5,793 bases of DNA from Nitrospinota bacterium (GCA_016234205.1 JACRGN010000015.1:1-5793); one strand, 5' to 3'. Positions 1 to 5,793 are shown, numbered from the stretch's first letter. Notes: generated by a model not told the origin, from the sequence alone. Translations and numbers: made by a program.

Positions 1-2272
1 GCAGACTAATTAAAAATGTAACCCTGTTAGTTATATCAGAGATAGACCTTGTTCCAGACGGAATAAACTCTGCAGATATTGCCTTTAACCCTGACGGAAG
101 TTCAGTATTGAGCTTATTTATTATTTCATCTGTCATTATATGACCTTTAACCTCTGCATCAAAATATTCCCAGCGGCTCTCTATTCCTACAGGGAGTGCG
201 AATCCAAAGGCTATCTTTGGATGGGGGTGGTATCCGTCTGAATATTGAAGAGGTATACCTGTCCTCCTGAATGCCCTGCTGAATGCCCTCCCTACTTCAA
301 GGTGTGATAAAAATTTCATATCATCCTTTTTCTCATACCGTATTCTAACACGACTGTGTACAGATGAAGAAATTGCAGGTTGAGGAATAGTTTTGGGCAC
401 TGAGTCTTCTTCTCTCCCTTGACCCTTGACCCCTGCATCCTGACTCTTATTTAATATCAGGCACTTTTTGGGGTCAAGCCCGCAGCCGATACATCCTTCA
501 TAGCGGCAGTCAGAAGACAACATATCTTTAACCGATGCCTCAAATTCTTTATATAAAAATTTCTGGCTTATACCTGTCTTGATATGCCCCCACGGCAGAA
601 TTTCATCTTTATTAATATTCCTATTTGCATAAAATTCAGGATTAACCCCGCATCTGTTAAATGCCTCAGTCCACTTATTAAAATCAAACCTCTCAGTCCA
701 CCCGTCAAATTTACATCCCATCTCATGGGCAGCCTCCAGCACTTTACCCAGCCTTCTGTCACCCCTTGCAAATACCCCTTCAAGAAAACTTATCTCCACC
801 TTATGCCATTTCATATTAATTTTTCTATTGGTTTTAAACTTTTTATGCAGATAGCTGAGTTTTCTCTTTAGACTATCCATCCCTTCCTGCCCGACCCACT
901 GAAATGGTGTATGTGCCTTCGGAACTAAGGATGATATGCCAACATTTATATTCTTTATCCTCTTCTCCCTATTTAAAATCTGGGTGCAGATATTGTATAT
1001 TCCCTCAATATCATCATCTGTTTCATAGGGGAGTCCTACCATAAAATACAGCTTTAGAGAATCCCACCCTGACGATGCAATTGAATTCACTGCTGAAAAT
1101 ATATCCTCCTCTTTAATCTTTTTATTTATTATATTCCTCATTCTCTGTGTCCCTGCCTCTATCGTAATAGTAAAGCCTGTCTTTCTCACCCTGCTGATCT
1201 CCTTTAATAGCTCCTGATTGAGTGTGTCTGGACGTAGAGAAGGTAAGGAGATAGATATCTTATCCTTTTCAAATTTATTCATAATTGCCTTTGCAAGAGG
1301 GGTAATATTGCAATAGTCTCCAGAACTCAGACTGCCAAGGGAGATTTCTTCATAGCCGGTATTTTTAAGTGTTTCCTGTAACAGTTCTTCAACTTTTTGA
1401 GGCGACCTCTCCCTCAAAGGGCGGTATATAATGCCTGCCTGACAGAACCTGCAGCCATGTGTGCAGCCCCTGTCTATCTCTACAGATACCCTGTCATGTA
1501 TGAGTGATGTATATGGGACAATCTGTGATGTAGGATATGGAGAAGAATTCAGGTCATAGATTGTCCTTTTTTTTACCGAGTTATACCCCTCCTGTAAGCT
1601 GACTATCTTCTCAATAGTATTATCATCTTTATATGACACAGAGAAAAGGGACGGGACATAGATTCCTTCAATATCGGATAGATTTTTGAGAATCTCTTCT
1701 CTGCTGTCATTGCGAGGCGAAGGCGAAGCAATCCCTTTTAAAGTCTGGTACTTATCAATAAGTTCATGTATAACCTCTTCCCCATCCCCTATGACAAAGA
1801 GGTCAAAGAAATCTGATAACGGCTCAGGGTTAAACACACATGGTCCACCGCCGATGACAAGAGGGGTGTCATCCTTTCTATCTGCCTGTCTTAAAGGTAT
1901 CCCCCCCAATTTTAAAATATTTAATATGTTCGTATAGCTGAGTTCGTATTGGAGTGTGAATCCCAGCATATCAAACTGATTTAAAGGGATAGAGGACTCA
2001 AGGCTTGCGAGGGGGAGATTATTTTTTACCAAGAGTTCTTCATAATCAGTATCAGGTGCAAATACCCTCTCTGCTGCTGCATCATCTCTTAAATTGATAA
2101 TATGGTAGAGTATTTTTAATCCCAGATGTGACATTCCCATTTCATAAAGGTCGGGGAAGATAAGGGCAATCTTTGTTTTTACCTTTGACAAATCTTTATG
2201 AACGGAGTTTATCTCTTTCCCAATATATCGGGATGGTTTTTGAACCCTTTCAATCAAATCTTTGTAGTTCAT
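1..2272 (-). CDS. Radical SAM protein with B12-binding-like N-terminus and C-terminal DUF2344 domain (3' end outside window)
   Basis: The frame is open for 757 codons from ATG at 2272 to the left edge. Residues about 33-160 look like a cobalamin-binding-type Rossmann domain, with D41-L-Y43-E-M-G46 where classic binders have DxHxxG, and a GGGPC turn at 141-145. The radical SAM cluster motif CxxxCxxC is C270, C274, C277, which would hold a [4Fe-4S] cluster that cleaves S-adenosylmethionine. The core continues to about residue 480 with SLPSLRPDTL and EAGTQRMRN segments typical of TIGR03960. A second cysteine group, C589-x4-C594-x2-C597-x6-C604, may bind another cluster. From about residue 640 (VRIRYEKKDDMKFLSHLE) it matches DUF2344/TIGR03936; I estimate 80-100 residues are missing beyond the edge. 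The reaction and substrate of this family are not established. In some genomes it neighbours ribonuclease G and ribosomal protein L21 genes; that cannot be tested here. Start choice: an in-frame ATG at 2281 adds three residues (MTP) and is possible. Neither start has a Shine-Dalgarno. Two repeats lie inside the gene (1706-1735, 416-443). Confidence -1.
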   Translation of the reverse strand, partial: MNYKDLIERVQKPSRYIGKEINSVHKDLSKVKTKIALIFPDLYEMGMSHLGLKILYHIINLRDDAAAERVFAPDTDYEELLVKNNLPLASLESSIPLNQFDMLGFTLQYELSYTNILNILKLGGIPLRQADRKDDTPLVIGGGPCVFNPEPLSDFFDLFVIGDGEEVIHELIDKYQTLKGIASPSPRNDSREEILKNLSDIEGIYVPSLFSVSYKDDNTIEKIVSLQEGYNSVKKRTIYDLNSSPYPTSQIVPYTSLIHDRVSVEIDRGCTHGCRFCQAGIIYRPLRERSPQKVEELLQETLKNTGYEEISLGSLSSGDYCNITPLAKAIMNKFEKDKISISLPSLRPDTLNQELLKEISRVRKTGFTITIEAGTQRMRNIINKKIKEEDIFSAVNSIASSGWDSLKLYFMVGLPYETDDDIEGIYNICTQILNREKRIKNINVGISSLVPKAHTPFQWVGQEGMDSLKRKLSYLHKKFKTNRKINMKWHKVEISFLEGVFARGDRRLGKVLEAAHEMGCKFDGWTERFDFNKWTEAFNRCGVNPEFYANRNINKDEILPWGHIKTGISQKFLYKEFEASVKDMLSSDCRYEGCIGCGLDPKKCLILNKSQDAGVKGQGREEDSVPKTIPQPAISSSVHSRVRIRYEKKDDMKFLSHLEVGRAFSRAFRRTGIPLQYSDGYHPHPKIAFGFALPVGIESRWEYFDAEVKGHIMTDEIINKLNTELPSGLKAISAEFIPSGTRSISDITNRVTFLISL
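416..443. repeat. Heptamer tandem tract, GGGTCAA type, in the radical SAM gene
   Basis: On the plus strand two perfect CCCTTGA units start at 416 and 423. Degenerate units CCCCTGC and ATCCTGA follow at 430 and 437. On the coding (minus) strand this reads as GGGTCAA-type repeats and encodes DAGVKGQG, in the linker between the second cysteine group and the DUF2344 domain. The linker (about residues 605-640) is low in conserved-looking residues, so an inserted tract could be tolerated. The same unit recurs at 5528-5555 in the peptidase gene. Confidence -1.
1706..1735. repeat. Dispersed palindrome-like element carried in frame in the radical SAM gene
   Basis: The element runs from GTCATTGC to GCAATCCC. 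ATTGC at 1709-1713 is the exact reverse complement of GCAAT at 1728-1732, and two GGCGAA units lie between them at 1716-1727. From memory this resembles a short repeat (TCATTGCGAGG...GAAGCAATC) scattered through many bacterial genomes, often in intergenic DNA. Here it is translated on the minus strand as GIASPSPRNDS, between the cobalamin-binding-like domain and the segment leading into the radical SAM core. It is richer in G+C than the sequence around it. Only one copy is in this window, so repetitiveness is recalled and not shown. Confidence -1.
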
Positions 2273-2279
2273 AGGAGTC

Positions 2280-2305
2280 ATATACTATAACAGATATACT
2301 ATAAC
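2280..2305. repeat. 12-bp direct repeat in the divergent intergenic region
   Basis: ATATACTATAAC occurs at 2280-2291 and again, identical, at 2294-2305 (period 14). The pair lies between the predicted minus-strand start point near 2308 and the start codon of the radical SAM gene. It could be a pair of operator sites one and a half helical turns apart, or a simple local duplication. It fills the place where a Shine-Dalgarno would be expected. Each copy contains TATAGT on the minus strand, so weak alternative -10 boxes are also possible. Confidence -1.
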
Positions 2306-2314
2306 TAATTGAAA

Positions 2315-2344
2315 ATTATATCAGGTAGTGTTAATATGAGTCAA
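2315..2344 (-). promoter_or_regulatory. Sigma70-type promoter candidate for the radical SAM gene
   Basis: Read on the minus strand, TTGACT (2344-2339, five of six consensus bases) is followed after 18 bases by TATAAT (2320-2315, six of six). Transcription would start near 2308, giving a leader of about 27-36 bases that contains the direct repeats at 2280-2305. The position just upstream of the gene and the good match support it; no experiment does. Confidence -1.
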
Positions 2345-2360
2345 ACTCTTTGGCTATAAT
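2331..2360 (+). promoter_or_regulatory. Sigma70-type promoter candidate for the histidine kinase gene
   Basis: TTAATA (2331-2336, four of six) is followed after 18 bases by a perfect TATAAT (2355-2360). Transcription would begin near 2366-2368, only about 14 bases before the ATG at 2381. The only Shine-Dalgarno-like string, GGAAG at 2366-2370, lies 10 bases from the ATG and would sit at the very 5' end of the transcript. The -35 element is weak. The element is back-to-back with the minus-strand promoter: the two -35 boxes are only two bases apart. Confidence -1.
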
Positions 2361-2380
2361 CTTTTGGAAGTCTCCCTTTT

Positions 2381-4105
2381 ATGACAGATAAAAACCATAT
2401 ATCTCAAAAGATTTTAATTGTAGATGATGAGAAAGACATTCTTGACCTGCTCTCCAAAGTTTTCAAGAAAAATGGTTATGAGATTGATACAGCAAGAGAC
2501 GGCATAGAGGCTTTAGAGAAGGCTAAGAGTTTTAAGCCCGCCCTGATACTTACAGATATAAAGCTGCCCAATATGGATGGCATTGAGCTTCTGAAGAAAT
2601 TCAAGGCAATGGATTCCCCGCCTGAGATAATCCTTATGACAGGCTATCATGACCTCTATGACAGTACTGTGGATGCCCTTAAAATAGGCGTATTCCAATA
2701 CATAAAAAAACCATTTACAGACTCTGATTTTATCCTCAGGATTGTAAAAAATGCATCTGAAAAGGTTAATCTCAAGATGGAGGTGGAGAGGGAGAAGCAT
2801 CTGATATTGAACCAGAAGGAAATGCTGGAGAGATTGAGTTTCGAGATAGAATCGGCAAACCAGATTGCAGCAATACTCGCCTCATGGGAGTATTCTCTGG
2901 ATGAAAAAATTGATAAAACCCTTCTCATTATTCTTAGCCAGATAGGTGCTAATAAAGGCTCGGTTATGCTATTAGATGAGACGGAGGAGCATCTCATAGT
3001 CAGGGCATCTACAAATAAAAATATATTGGGGGTTAAAAGTAAAATCACTGATAGCGGGATTGCCAACTGGGTTGCAAGAGAGGGGAAGCCAGTGTTTATT
3101 GAGGATATTAATGATGATGCGAGGTTTAAAAAGAAAAATGGGGAGTATAAATACAATGCAATCTTAAGCCTCCCTCTTACAATTAAGGGTAATGTTATAG
3201 GTGTTCTAAATGTAACCGATAAGGCAGGCGGGGCGCCATTTGAAGAAGAGGATCAGGATATCCTCCAGCGATTTGTAGACAGGATTGTAATCTTAATAGA
3301 AAATGCACAGCTCAATGAGAATTTAGAGAGAAAAGTTGAGGAGAGGACTCGTGAATTGGAAGAGACGCACAAAAAACTCCTTCATGCTGAAAGGCTGTCG
3401 GCTATAGGAAAACTGGCTGCAAATGTCGCCCATGAAATAAATAATCCCGTAACCGCTATCAATCTATCAGCTGGCATGATTGACAAGATTATGAATGATT
3501 TGAAGGCAACCCTGTCTAACGATGAGGCATTAGGAGTAAAGGCACAAAAGATTACAGAGGGTATCGAAATTATAAAAAGGAACACAGAAAAAATCTCCTA
3601 CATTGTAAAGAATACACTCCAATATGCAAGAAAGCCAAAAGACGAGAAAGGGGAGGTAGATATAAATCAATTATTGGATAAATTTGTTGAGTTTGCTGAA
3701 AAGCAGGGGACACTATCAAGGATAAATATAATAAAGAATTTTTCACCAATAAATAAAAAAATATCAGCAATATCAGACCAATTGGAGCAGGTATTTTTCA
3801 ACCTCATTACAAATGCAAGGGATGCAATGCCAAATGGAGGCACCATTACAATTTCTACCTGTATTAAAGATAAATCTGCAGAGATAACCTTCTCCGATGC
3901 CGGCCATGGGATACCCGAAGATAAAATAAGCAGTATCTTTGATCCCTTCTTTACTACAAAAGAGATAGGCAAGGGGACAGGTTTAGGCTTGTCTATATGT
4001 AAAGAGATAATTGAAGGGCATGGCGGCAATATAAGTGTAAAGAGTAAGGTTGGTAAGGGGACAGAGTTTATCATAAGACTGCCTGTAGTAAGCCCCATTA
4101 GATAA
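2381..4105 (+). CDS. Soluble hybrid sensor: receiver-GAF-histidine kinase
   Basis: This 574-residue two-component protein is complete. Residues about 10-125 form a CheY-like receiver with acidic pair D15-D16, phospho-acceptor D59, T87 and K110-P111. A charged helical stretch (about 125-160) leads to a GAF domain (about 163-310) that probably binds a small ligand or senses a cell state. A coiled-coil linker (about 311-345) leads to the HisKA helix pair with phospho-acceptor H351 in the H-box HEINNP. The HATPase_c domain (about 463-572) shows the N-box (N474, N478), G1 box D506-x-G508-x-G510, F-box FDPFFTTK (520-527) and G2 box GKGTGLGL (530-537). All residues needed for autophosphorylation are present. 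There are no membrane segments or signal peptide, so it is cytoplasmic. With the receiver at the N-terminus, it likely takes phosphate from, or is tuned by, another kinase and then acts on a separate regulator. No partner regulator is in the window. The start at 2381 has a weak GGAAG 10 bases upstream and places the receiver normally. The specific signal is unknown. Confidence -1.
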   Translation: MTDKNHISQKILIVDDEKDILDLLSKVFKKNGYEIDTARDGIEALEKAKSFKPALILTDIKLPNMDGIELLKKFKAMDSPPEIILMTGYHDLYDSTVDALKIGVFQYIKKPFTDSDFILRIVKNASEKVNLKMEVEREKHLILNQKEMLERLSFEIESANQIAAILASWEYSLDEKIDKTLLIILSQIGANKGSVMLLDETEEHLIVRASTNKNILGVKSKITDSGIANWVAREGKPVFIEDINDDARFKKKNGEYKYNAILSLPLTIKGNVIGVLNVTDKAGGAPFEEEDQDILQRFVDRIVILIENAQLNENLERKVEERTRELEETHKKLLHAERLSAIGKLAANVAHEINNPVTAINLSAGMIDKIMNDLKATLSNDEALGVKAQKITEGIEIIKRNTEKISYIVKNTLQYARKPKDEKGEVDINQLLDKFVEFAEKQGTLSRINIIKNFSPINKKISAISDQLEQVFFNLITNARDAMPNGGTITISTCIKDKSAEITFSDAGHGIPEDKISSIFDPFFTTKEIGKGTGLGLSICKEIIEGHGGNISVKSKVGKGTEFIIRLPVVSPIR

Positions 4106-4154
4106 TAGATATTCAATGGAATTATCCCCATTCAATAATAAATATCTAACGGGG
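4093..4154. repeat. Long imperfect hairpin across the kinase stop codon
   Basis: CCCC-A-TTAGATA at 4093-4104 pairs with TATCTAA-C-GGGG at 4143-4154, giving 11 pairs and one A/C mismatch. An inner stem pairs 4111-4119 with 4128-4136 with one C/C mismatch, leaving an 8-base loop at 4120-4127. A poorly paired internal loop separates the two stems. The outer stem contains the end of the kinase coding sequence, including the first two bases of its TAA stop. No T-run follows directly, so it is not a standard intrinsic terminator. It may attenuate or process a kinase-peptidase transcript, or be a degenerate mobile palindrome. Confidence -1.
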
Positions 4155-4162
4155 TAAATTGA

Positions 4163-4190
4163 GAGTTATGAATCGTGAGTTAAGAGTTAG
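4163..4190. repeat. Heptamer tandem tract, GAGTTAN type, containing the peptidase start codon
   Basis: Units begin at 4163, 4170, 4177 and 4184. The first, third and fourth start with GAGTTA; the second is the divergent GAATCGT. The start codon of the peptidase (4168-4170) is formed across the junction of the first two units, and the tract encodes residues 1-8 (MNRELRVR), the positively charged n-region of the signal peptide. Confidence -1.
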
Positions 4191-5793
4191 ATTCCTTCAG
4201 ATTCTTTTTTTTGTTTCAGCCTTCAGCCTTCAGCCTTCAGCCTTCTGTTTTGCTTATTCTATCAATACCCATGAAATAGATGTAACTATAGAACCATCAA
4301 GTCATAATCTGACTGCAATAGACAAATTTACAGTAAAAGCCACTCCTTCAAAAATGAAATTACTATTAAATGAAAATACAAGGCTTGAGGAATTAAAGCT
4401 CAACGGGAATATAACGAAATTTGAAGGAAGGACGAAAGAGAATCCGCTTTATAAGAAGGTCTATGAGGTTGATATTAAAATCCCTGAAGATATAAAAAAG
4501 AGTGGGGGCCTTACATTAGAAATAAAATATGCCATTACCTTTGATAAAAAACCTGAGAAGCCAAAATTCTCAAGGGAATTTATATCTGATGAGGCAATTG
4601 GATACATAGGTGAAGAGGAGACATTTCTATCACCTTCTGCCCTCTGGTATCCTGTAATGGAAGGGGGCAAAGACTTCGCTTATAAAATAAATATCACATC
4701 CGGGAAGGGTTATGAATATATCACAGCAGGTGACAGAATCGGGAGAGAAGAAAAGGGAGATAAAGTTATAAGCACCTTTCAATTCTTAAACCCTTCAGAG
4801 GAGATATTCCTTGTAGGGGGGAAGTATAAAATCTCCGAAGGGAGATATAATGAAATAAAGATATATACATACTTTTTCCCTGAAGACGAAGATTTATCAG
4901 ATGGATATATTGAATCTGTAAAAAATTATCTAACACTCTATGAAGGGCTTCTCGGCAGATACCCATTTGGACAATTCAGTGTAGTCTCAAATTTTCTTCC
5001 AACAGGTTACGGCTTCCCGACCTTTACACTCCTTGGTCAGGAGATACTCCGCCTGCCATTTATAAAAGATACATCTCTGGGGCATGAGGTTCTTCATAAC
5101 TGGTTTGGGAACTCTGTCTATGTAGATTATGAATCAGGAAACTGGTGTGAAGGGCTTACCACATATTTGGCAGACCATTATTACAAAGAAATGAAGGGTG
5201 AGGGGATTAATTACAGGAAGGAGATGCTGAGGGGTTATGATAACTATATAAATGAGGGTAATGATTTTTCACTCAGTGACTTCAAGAGCCGAACAGAGTC
5301 ATTCACAAGGGCTATTGGATACAATAAATCTGCCTTTGTATTTCATATGCTCAGGATAGATATGGGGGATGAAAAATTCTTTACTGCCTTAAAAGAGATT
5401 ATAAAGAGGCAGTCCTTTAAAGTAACCTCATGGAGAGACCTTCAAAAAATCTTTGAAGATGTAAATGGAGAGCCTCTCGGCTGGTTCTTTAAACAGTGGA
5501 TAGAAGATACAGGCGCCCCATATATAAGGGTCAAGGGTCAAGTGGCAAGGGGCAAGGATACAAATGGAACTTTTGTTACCTCCTTTACTGTAACTCAGGA
5601 TGAAAAGCCTTATATGTTAAATATTCCAGTGGAGATAAAGACAGAAAGAGAAAGGATAAGAAAGATTATAAAAATAAAAAATAAAGAGGAATCTATAAAT
5701 ATAAAAACAGATGATAGACCATTAGTATTAACTATAGACCCTGATGCAGACATATTCAGACATCTCCATAGAGAGGAGATGCCACCTACAATA
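4168..5793 (+). CDS. Exported M1-like zinc metallopeptidase (3' end outside window)
   Basis: 542 codons run open to the right edge. Residues 1-29 form a signal peptide: basic MNRELRVR, then a hydrophobic stretch with likely cleavage after CFA (29); no lipobox is visible. The mature N-terminal part (about 30-240) is beta-rich by appearance, like the non-catalytic domain of M1 aminopeptidases. The zinc site is H306-E307-V-L-H310 with a third ligand E328 in NWCEGLTTY, and Y385 in GYNKSAFVFHMLR matches the catalytic tyrosine position. The spacing between H310 and E328 is 17 residues, one fewer than the classic M1 18. The usual GxMEN substrate-binding motif is absent; TGYGFPTFTLLG (279-290) sits where it is expected. 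I recall a bacterial M1-like subfamily with both traits. It should cut peptides outside the cytoplasm; whether it is an aminopeptidase is uncertain. A C-terminal beta-like part begins near residue 450. The Shine-Dalgarno is poor: GAGAG ends two bases before ATG. An in-frame TTG at 4159 is an alternative start. Co-transcription with the kinase is plausible. Confidence -1.
   Translation, partial: MNRELRVRFLQILFFVSAFSLQPSAFCFAYSINTHEIDVTIEPSSHNLTAIDKFTVKATPSKMKLLLNENTRLEELKLNGNITKFEGRTKENPLYKKVYEVDIKIPEDIKKSGGLTLEIKYAITFDKKPEKPKFSREFISDEAIGYIGEEETFLSPSALWYPVMEGGKDFAYKINITSGKGYEYITAGDRIGREEKGDKVISTFQFLNPSEEIFLVGGKYKISEGRYNEIKIYTYFFPEDEDLSDGYIESVKNYLTLYEGLLGRYPFGQFSVVSNFLPTGYGFPTFTLLGQEILRLPFIKDTSLGHEVLHNWFGNSVYVDYESGNWCEGLTTYLADHYYKEMKGEGINYRKEMLRGYDNYINEGNDFSLSDFKSRTESFTRAIGYNKSAFVFHMLRIDMGDEKFFTALKEIIKRQSFKVTSWRDLQKIFEDVNGEPLGWFFKQWIEDTGAPYIRVKGQVARGKDTNGTFVTSFTVTQDEKPYMLNIPVEIKTERERIRKIIKIKNKEESINIKTDDRPLVLTIDPDADIFRHLHREEMPPTI
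4217..4244. repeat. Heptamer tandem tract, four perfect CAGCCTT units, in the signal peptide
   Basis: Four identical CAGCCTT units begin at 4217, 4224, 4231 and 4238. They encode most of residues 17-26 (SAFSLQPSAF), the end of the hydrophobic segment and the region before the likely cleavage site. An eight-T run lies just upstream at 4205-4212. Both are slippage-prone, and a change of one unit would shift the reading frame. Confidence -1.
5528..5555. repeat. Heptamer tandem tract, GGGTCAA type, in the peptidase gene
   Basis: Two perfect GGGTCAA units at 5528 and 5535 are followed by GTGGCAA and GGGGCAA at 5542 and 5549. The tract encodes RVKGQVARGK just after the WIEDTGAPYI segment that ends the catalytic part. 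The unit, orientation relative to coding, and reading frame (VKGQ) match the tract at 416-443. Confidence -1.

Noticed and set aside
584..871. Plus-strand open frame of 95 codons, and another at 1686-1937
   Set aside because: Both are antisense to the continuous radical SAM coding frame and show no domain or ribosome binding site.
2656..3156. Minus-strand open frame of 166 codons inside the kinase gene
   Set aside because: It is antisense to the strongly recognised receiver and GAF domains, has no recognisable domain, and its composition follows from the opposite strand.
3667..4131. Minus-strand open frame of 154 codons over the kinase 3' end
   Set aside because: It is antisense to the conserved HATPase domain and resembles no known protein; it is a shadow of the real gene.
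4170..4212. Intrinsic terminator: GAATC/GATTC stem (4170-4174, 4190-4194) followed by eight T at 4205-4212
   Set aside because: The stem is only five pairs with a large loop, the T-run is 10 bases away, and everything lies within the peptidase signal peptide coding sequence.
4217..4244. CRISPR-like or VNTR array
   Set aside because: The units are 7 bp, contiguous and without spacers, so this is a short tandem repeat and not a CRISPR array.
4237..4254. Lipoprotein signal at the cysteine (residue 27) of the peptidase
   Set aside because: The residues before it are PSAF; phenylalanine at -1 and no leucine-type residue at -3 do not fit a lipobox.
5761..5781. 7-bp perfect inverted repeat CATCTCC / GGAGATG with a 7-base loop
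   Set aside because: It is inside the coding frame (HLHREEM), has no T-run, and a match this short is expected by chance.

Overview
The window holds three genes. One is incomplete at the left edge, one is complete, and one is incomplete at the right edge. The DNA is AT-rich (about 40% G+C by eye), with heavy use of ATA for isoleucine and AGG/AGA for arginine. This codon use, a radical SAM gene fused to a DUF2344 domain, and a scattered short palindrome with ATTGC...GCAAT ends together suggest an uncultured anaerobe-type lineage, such as Nitrospirota or the former Deltaproteobacteria. The taxonomic call is inference only.

Layout: positions 1-2272 (minus) encode a large radical SAM protein with a cobalamin-binding-like N-terminal domain and a C-terminal DUF2344 domain (TIGR03960/TIGR03936 type), cut off at the window start. 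The 108-bp gap at 2273-2380 holds two back-to-back promoter candidates and a 12-bp direct repeat. Positions 2381-4105 (plus) encode a complete soluble receiver-GAF-histidine kinase. A 62-bp gap carrying a long imperfect hairpin follows. From 4168 to the right edge (plus) lies an exported M1-like metallopeptidase, cut off at the window end. No stretch over 300 bases lacks a gene, and I see no RNA gene, CRISPR array, insertion sequence or origin.

The kinase and peptidase share a strand and may be co-transcribed, so the kinase could sit in a signalling route connected with an extracytoplasmic protease; the sequence does not prove this. The radical SAM gene is divergent and probably functionally separate.

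The most interesting layer is repeats. Four tracts with 7-bp periodicity, each about four units (28 bp) long, sit inside coding sequence: GGGTCAA-type tracts in the radical SAM gene and in the peptidase, and GAGTTAN and CAGCCTT tracts that together build the start codon, n-region and second half of the signal peptide of the peptidase. A fifth repeat, a 30-bp palindrome-like element, is carried in frame in the radical SAM gene. Because 7 is not a multiple of 3, gain or loss of one unit would shift the frame. The peptidase is therefore a candidate for repeat-driven on/off switching, or for a secretion signal assembled from dispersed repeats.
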